Positions 58,770 to 64,000 of a DNA stretch of 64,000 bases are shown here, piece after piece (position 1 is the first letter of the stretch; each line of letters opens with the position of its first letter). The stretch covers positions 156,925,353 through 156,989,352 of the forward strand of contig OX457058.1 in NCBI GenBank assembly GCA_949752795.1, written 5' to 3'. Below the pieces are notes generated by a model. That model ran no database searches. It worked only from the letters and a program-made list of their open reading frames with translations, and was not told where the DNA came from. The stretch comes from Hyperoodon ampullatus (taxonomy: Eukaryota > Chordata > Mammalia > Artiodactyla > Ziphiidae). The position numbers were made by a program, and so were the translations under genes.

Positions 58770-59414
58770 ACATTGATAATTTTATCCAAGTTATTAAGCA
58801 AAAATGTTGGACTGGAAAAAGCATAAATGTGGATTATTAAGGTCAAAAATGGAAGAATAGAGTTAGAGATGCTCCCCCTGCCTCCACTACCATACACACA
58901 GAGTTCCTTTGCCCAGCTACCCAAATGCTCACTCTCCATTTTTTTTTTGGTTATTTTCAATAAAACAGGGTATTTATTACCCCCTTCTGACAAGCACATG
59001 AAGAGTTGCTTGCCTCTTTCACAGTGCTGAATTATAGACCATGTCTTAGAAGCTATATACTGTCTTCCTCACACGTACCTAATAACCACACCAGAGCCCA
59101 ATAAAAAGAGGGCACTGGTAGGTTTACTCATCTTTTTATTTCCTTGTCGTTCTGTCTACTGTGATCTCCACACCCGGAACTGGTGCTCTTGGCCTTTCTC
59201 CCCCTTTCTTGCCTCAGAGCTATTGTCAAATGTATAAATACACAGTGAATTGGAACAGTTTCTGGGGCAACTGAGAGAGAAGGAGCCTGTTCTCCCCCAT
59301 AACTATGCTGTCGGCTGAAGAGTTTGCAGACATTGTGATTGCAGGATAAATTGAAAGGGAGGCAGCGCAAAAGGCTGGGGTGACCTTTCAGCTGCAGGTC
59401 TGGAAGAAGCCAAT

Positions 59415-59415
<1 letters not shown>
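58770..59415. other. unique sequence
   Basis: No gene was seen. The frames at 58763-58999 (reverse), 58827-59030 and 59128-59370 (reverse) have no domains. Confidence 0.4.

Positions 59416-59417
<2 letters not shown>

Positions 59418-59452
<35 letters not shown>
59418..59452 (+). repeat. TA microsatellite
   Basis: A pure (ta)n run of about 33 bases. Confidence 0.95.
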
Positions 59453-59454
<2 letters not shown>

Positions 59455-59456
<2 letters not shown>

Positions 59457-59765
59457 TTGTGACGAGAGGGAAAATGTACAGTAAATCTATGGAGCTGCTT
59501 CAGGAGGCTTTTTCTCTTGATCTAATTGTGCTGTTTGAAGTATGCTTGAAAGTTCTTATCCAACCCGTGTCAGCATCCTGCCTGCTATGAGCTGTGAGAA
59601 GTTAATCGTCTCTGCATTGTTAAGAGAGATTGTCGGGTATCTGATGGCTGTCCATTCTGCATGACAGTGTGTAGGTATGCAAAGCGTGTGTGTCCATGTT
59701 TGTCTTTGGAGCATGAACCTGCTTGACTATGCATGAGAACTGTAGGAGAGGAAAAAATATCTTTC
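59455..59765. other. unique sequence, possible conserved non-coding block
   Basis: It is repeat-free with balanced composition beside the microsatellite. No open frame and no repeat were recognised. Confidence 0.35.
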
Positions 59766-59769
59766 CTTT

Positions 59770-60250
59770 ACACACATTAGGTTCTCCAGCTAGGGCCCTG
59801 GTAATTAGACTGGCAAGAGAGAGATTAACAAGAAAAAAAATGGAAGTTTATTAACATGTGCATCATTCTTGTACACATGGGAGCACCAAGTGATGAGGAA
59901 CCCAAAGGAGTGGTTAGAACTTAGGCTTATTTACCATCTTAGGCTAAATAGAGGAAAAGAGGATTTTGGCTTTTGGGCTAGGGATGCAAGTTATGGGAAG
60001 GTGACCAGAACAGGTATGGTAAACAAGGGTTGTTTAGTAAGATTTGTTATGCAGATTTAAGTCAGTACCTTCTCCATTGATAAGAGTTGTTGAGTTCTCT
60101 ACTTCCTGGTCAGGAAAAGGAGGATGCCTTTATAAATGTAAGTCTCCTTTATAAATGTAAGTTTATTTTATAAAAGGAAAACTTGTACCCTGTTTCTAGA
60201 ACTTTTCCTTTGTCTGCTTGTTCTCAATGGCCTTTAGTTCAATATAACCC
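59770..60250 (-). mobile_element. possible old LTR
   Basis: An AATAAACT signal in reverse at about 59851-59844 next to 'agagagattaacaag' and a TATA-like CTATTTAG-type text upstream suggest an LTR in minus orientation. The boundaries are unclear. A 19-bp tandem duplication lies in its right part (60127-60162). Confidence 0.4.
60127..60162 (+). repeat. 19-bp tandem duplication
   Basis: The unit cctttataaatgtaagtct occurs at 60127-60145 and, as cctttataaatgtaagt, at 60146-60162. Confidence 0.85.
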
Positions 60251-60254
60251 CTAT

Positions 60255-60670
60255 GCCAAAGAGGCATTTTTGGGGGTGGCATATTCTGGTACCCTGAGAA
60301 CCAAGCATACCCATACCTCCATCCAGATAGTACCTGCAGATAGTGTCAGTGCCAGATAATTCATGTCAAATAGGCAGACTGTCCAAAACACAACTGTGAT
60401 TATCCATATTACTGTTCCTCCTTCCAAACCTTTGGACATGCTTTTCCCTTATCTGAATCAGTCTTGCACAACCATCACCACTGGCTTCACCTTTCATCCC
60501 CTTTGACTCAAGTCTCAGACTAGGTGTCACCAATCTGGAAAGGTTTTCTTACCTCTCATGACACTGAGGTTAGGGGCACCCCCTATGTTCTCCTAGTACC
60601 TTGATTTCCCATTTAAACACCTAATGTACCATACTGACTTCTTGCTTTAGATATCTGAATATATTCCTCA
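60255..60670. other. unique or diverged L2-like sequence
   Basis: Some text such as 'catgacactgaggttaggg' hints at L2, but I cannot assign it. No gene was seen. Confidence 0.35.
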
Positions 60671-60674
60671 GTAG

Positions 60675-61265
60675 TGTTACTGAACTGAACTTGGATCCAC
60701 TCACCTGCTGCACAGCAAAGCCAATCTACTGACACCAGGTTGTGGTGAAGGAAAGTATGGCATTTATTGCAGGGTGCCAAGCAAGGAGAATGGGCAGCTC
60801 ATGCTCAAAAGACCTGAACTCCCTGATGGCTTTCAGGGAAGAGTGTTTAAAGGCAACATTTAGGGTAAGAGTCGCAGCTTCTGGACTTTCTTCTGACTGG
60901 TTGGTGGTGAGGTAACAGGGTGATGTTTCAGGAATCTTAGTCATCATCACCTTCTGGTTCCAGCCAGTCTGGAGTCTACTGCTAGTGTTCAGCATGTACC
61001 CACCAAACTCTGCCTGGGTGGGGGGTCTTAGTTTCTGCAGAACAACTCAAATATATGCATCAAATTGTTATGCATATCCCTTGAGGAGGAACTAAGACTC
61101 TGTTTTATTGCTGAACTATTTGTTTTTTCCTTCGTTTCTGTATTCCTTCACTTCCCTAATTAGTAATTGCTTGAGTTTGCTCTTTAGAATTCAGGTAAGG
61201 CCTAGGAGACTAAAGCCTTTTTCTACAAACAAGAAAAATGGGGAACATGGAAGGGCTCAGTTTCA
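60675..61265 (-). mobile_element. solo LTR, class-I-like, subfamily B
   Basis: It starts tgttactgaactga and ends ctcagtttca, 591 bp. Its left half contains 'ctgacaccaggttgtgg' and 'gcatttattgcaggg' (reverse of a polyadenylation-like AATAAATGCC), shared with the LTR at 30411. Its right half shares 'catatcccttgagg' and 'cttccctaattag' text with the LTRs at 23.9, 25.3 and 57.7 kb. The 102-codon frame at 61108-61416 is chance. Confidence 0.7.
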
Positions 61266-61269
61266 GTCC

Positions 61270-64000
61270 CCACTTTTCTTTGATATCCCCAGTCCTCAGG
61301 GGAACAGGGGTGGGACAAGAAAGGGAAGAAAGTTTTGGATAGAGAGGTTAATCATGACTTGGCAGAGGAACTCGGTTTTAGGAGGATTGGGTTTCAGCAA
61401 TTCATATGTTAAGTGAGGTTATATTGTATTCATCCCAGAATTAAAAGCAATCCCCAGTGTATAGCAGATTGATAATAAATTAATTACCAAAATGACTGAA
61501 TAACTATGGTTTGGGGGAGAGAGATTGTCTGCGAGCCCAGAAGGCTAGCTCATGACTTGTAGATTGTCAGAAATCACTCAGTTTTCCACAATTTTGTTGG
61601 CTTTTATTTTATGCTTTTCAGCTTACCTACATCTGCATAATCGTGTTCTTAATAGTCTGTAGAATTGTCAGCTCTTACAGTTGACCACCACCTGATAATT
61701 GATAGTTCTCTCTGTCTGCAGCAGAGAAGAGATAGATTAGGAAAAACTCAGGCTCTCCTCTTCTGATTAGCACTCAGCATTGGGAGGGGATGGGGACACA
61801 GCCCAGATGGAGAAAGAATATACCGGGCACATTCAGAGTGAGTCTGGGTGATGAACCAGGAAGAAGTGACAAGGCAAATCATTTCAAATTTGTTTTATTT
61901 TATACATGAAACCCTTACTTGTTAGCATTTTTTAAATAATTGATAAACTTGACTATGTCCATTTATTTTTACTCTTAAACTGTGCTATGGATGTAGCCCT
62001 CTACATCGGTGACTTTGGACTTGAATTTCTTTTTGCCCTTGTTCTGTTTGAGTTTAGACTTTCAGCAAATTGTCTTTATGGTTTTATATTCTTCCTCTGA
62101 CGTGCCTTGCAAATTCACCCATAACCAAATCTGTTTAATGAAGGTCACAAAAACTAAGTCAACGTGAGACCTGGGAATGAAATCCAGTGGTCCTGATTTT
62201 TTTTTTTTATTTGCTAAGGAGCAGCCACCTCCATCCCACCCTCCCACCCCTACGTCAGGGCAAGTTATAGTATTTCAGGCCTTTTGTCTTATTGATCAAG
62301 TCATCCATCTCTCATTCTGCAAAGTCAGGTCCTTAAATAGTTCTGTGGAGCCACAAGGACTCTTCCTCTTTAGCCATCTTTGACTTTATTGTTGATATTA
62401 TTTACTACGTCTGATAATAAATATTTTTTTTAAAATAAGAGGTCAGAGTGAGCAGGAAGGATTAGATAGGACACCAAATCTCTCCCTCAGTATATGAGAA
62501 TATACTGTCCTCATCATGAGGCTGATGTTATATCTCTGAATAGAACCTTAACTTCTTATCTTAGAAATTCTTATTCAGCTCCCTAAGACTGCCATTCTTA
62601 TATGTCTAAACTATATATAATATATTATTATTATTATTACTTTCCTAAGGACATAAGCTAGATTCTTCCATAGTGTAAGCCTCTTACTTTCTTTCTGGTC
62701 TTCACTAATTGATAAAAGGATTTTATTTCTGTCTCAGTCTAGAAATACCTTTTAAGCAATGTTTATGAAAAACAGATCCTGTGTATTTTTTTTTCCTTAG
62801 AATTCATTTACTATTTTCTCTACCATTTATTTTTGACTCTTTTTTTCTTAATCTTTCCACCATTCCTATTGTTTCCCAGCCTTTTTTTTTTTCTATGATC
62901 TTAGAGAACTGCAACTATACTTAGCCACATCTTTCACATTTACCTGTGTGGCTTTTACCTGGGGCAGCTTGCTTTATATGCTGGGCAGGTTCCTGAAGAG
63001 GCAGGTAGAAATTGAGTCTTTGGAAATCAAGTCATTGCTTAAAGATGTGGCAAACTTGCTATTTGAATAAACCCTATTATGAACCTTTTTCCAAAGCAAA
63101 TAATCTTTATCTTATCTTCTATGCAAATCCTGATTTCCACATTTAAGCTTTACTTAAAGTAGTGCCCATTTGTATAGTTATCTTTACATAATGGTCCTTC
63201 CGCAATCTTATAATTGAAAATTAGGTAATTTTCATTTACTCTCTGGCTTTTATGCCAGAAAATCTCTTATCTCTATCTTTATTTTGGTAATTCTCTTGGA
63301 GGAGCACTCATAGTCCCTGCAAAATGATCATATCTCTGTTTCAGTCTAAAGACAAAACAGGAGAGTGTATACAAGGGAATGAGGTACCCAGAGCCAAGTT
63401 AAGTGAACAATTGATGACTTTTCAAAAAATTGCAGTAAATCATGATTTCCTTACAAAATATAGACATGTCTGATTTTGGCTTTTAATTTTAAAACATACT
63501 CAGATATGTTTTTCTTCTCCCTCTCCCACTGTGGGTTTATACCTTCATATAAATGAAAAACAAGTCATCTTGACTTTGAGTCATGCATGAACAAAGTTTT
63601 CCTTTTCGAGTTCTGAGAGTGATTATTTTACTTTTAGAGAGGAGCTCTCCTTCTGGGGCCACAGCTGAAACACCAATGAAATAAATATAATTAAGAAGTG
63701 AATGTGAAGATGAAACTTAACTTGCCTTTTTACCATTAAATACATATTTGAAAAATGTGCCATTCTTTTATAGATTTTCTTTCTTTGTCACATCATCACT
63801 GATTCGAACCAGAGAACTAAATCTTAACATTCTGCCCAAGATAATGTGCTGTTTTGTGGCCTGTGCCAAAGCAGAAAATGCCAATGAGAACTGGGTAGGT
63901 CCCAGCCCAACTTTGTTAAACCTAATGGACTTAGTCATTTCAAAAAGCATCTGTGATCAGGGTGCTCCCAGTAACAGTATTTTGCCAAGTGAATCTGGGC
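61270..64000. other. unique sequence
   Basis: No gene was seen. An (att)n run lies at about 62625-62640. The frames at 62062-62247 (reverse), 62177-62383 and 63768-63950 (reverse) have no domains. T-runs lie at 62197-62208, 62790 and 62882. Confidence 0.4.

Noticed and set aside
1..64000. CRISPR array, bacterial operon or phage-like gene cluster
   Set aside because: No spaced direct repeats and no dense coding. The repeat content is typical of a mammalian nuclear genome.

Overview
The window looks like mammalian, almost certainly cetacean (whale or dolphin), nuclear DNA. The main reason is repeated, well-preserved copies of a tRNA-derived SINE of the CHR type, whose body reads from a gcttccctggtggcgcag start to a cataccgcaaaa tail. 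This family is abundant in cetaceans. The copies are accompanied by artiodactyl-type L1 elements and by ancient mammalian MIR, L2, MER5, MER20 and MaLR repeats. I found no host protein-coding gene, no tRNA or rRNA gene and no CRISPR array. The longest open frames all fall inside L1, or are chance or antisense frames across repeats. The window is best read as intergenic or deep intronic sequence. Family names are from recognition of consensus-like text and were not checked against a repeat library.

Layout. 1-9 kb: unique AT-rich DNA with an old L1 3' end, a MIR split by an LTR-like insertion, and a young 5'-truncated L1 (5.3-5.9 kb) that carries a SINE. 9-23 kb: hAT relics, MIR and L2 fragments, and several CHR SINEs, one of which (22.1 kb) has target duplications but no A-tail. 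23-31 kb: a short L1 and a run of retroviral-type solo LTRs on the minus strand, one nested in an older LTR. 31-37 kb: mostly unique sequence.

37.2-44.4 kb holds a structurally complete L1 of about 7.16 kb on the minus strand, with a perfect 16-bp target duplication. Its ORF1 is broken by a 58-bp tandem duplication. Its ORF2 has several stops and frameshifts, two catalytic aspartate codons of the reverse transcriptase are changed, and one cysteine of the C-terminal zinc-knuckle is changed. A 17-bp unique stretch between two A-tracts at its 3' end looks like a tiny 3' transduction.

44.4-57 kb: CHR SINEs, an MLT-like LTR, L2 fragments, a MIR split by a MER5-like element, a MaLR LTR nested inside another MaLR LTR with a 5-bp target duplication, and a 1.08-kb L1 3' fragment. 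57-64 kb: two more LTRs of the 24-31 kb families, a full-length MIR, a TA microsatellite and mostly unique sequence.

There is no operon or pathway to describe. The biology visible here is the insertion history: old MIR/L2/hAT relics, then MaLR and class-I-like LTRs, then L1 and CHR SINEs that use the L1 machinery. All four young L1 copies and all seven class-I-like LTRs are on the minus strand, while the SINEs show no strand bias. I saw no convincing novel system. The most interesting items are the mosaic LTR families, the tailless SINE and the L1 3' transduction.
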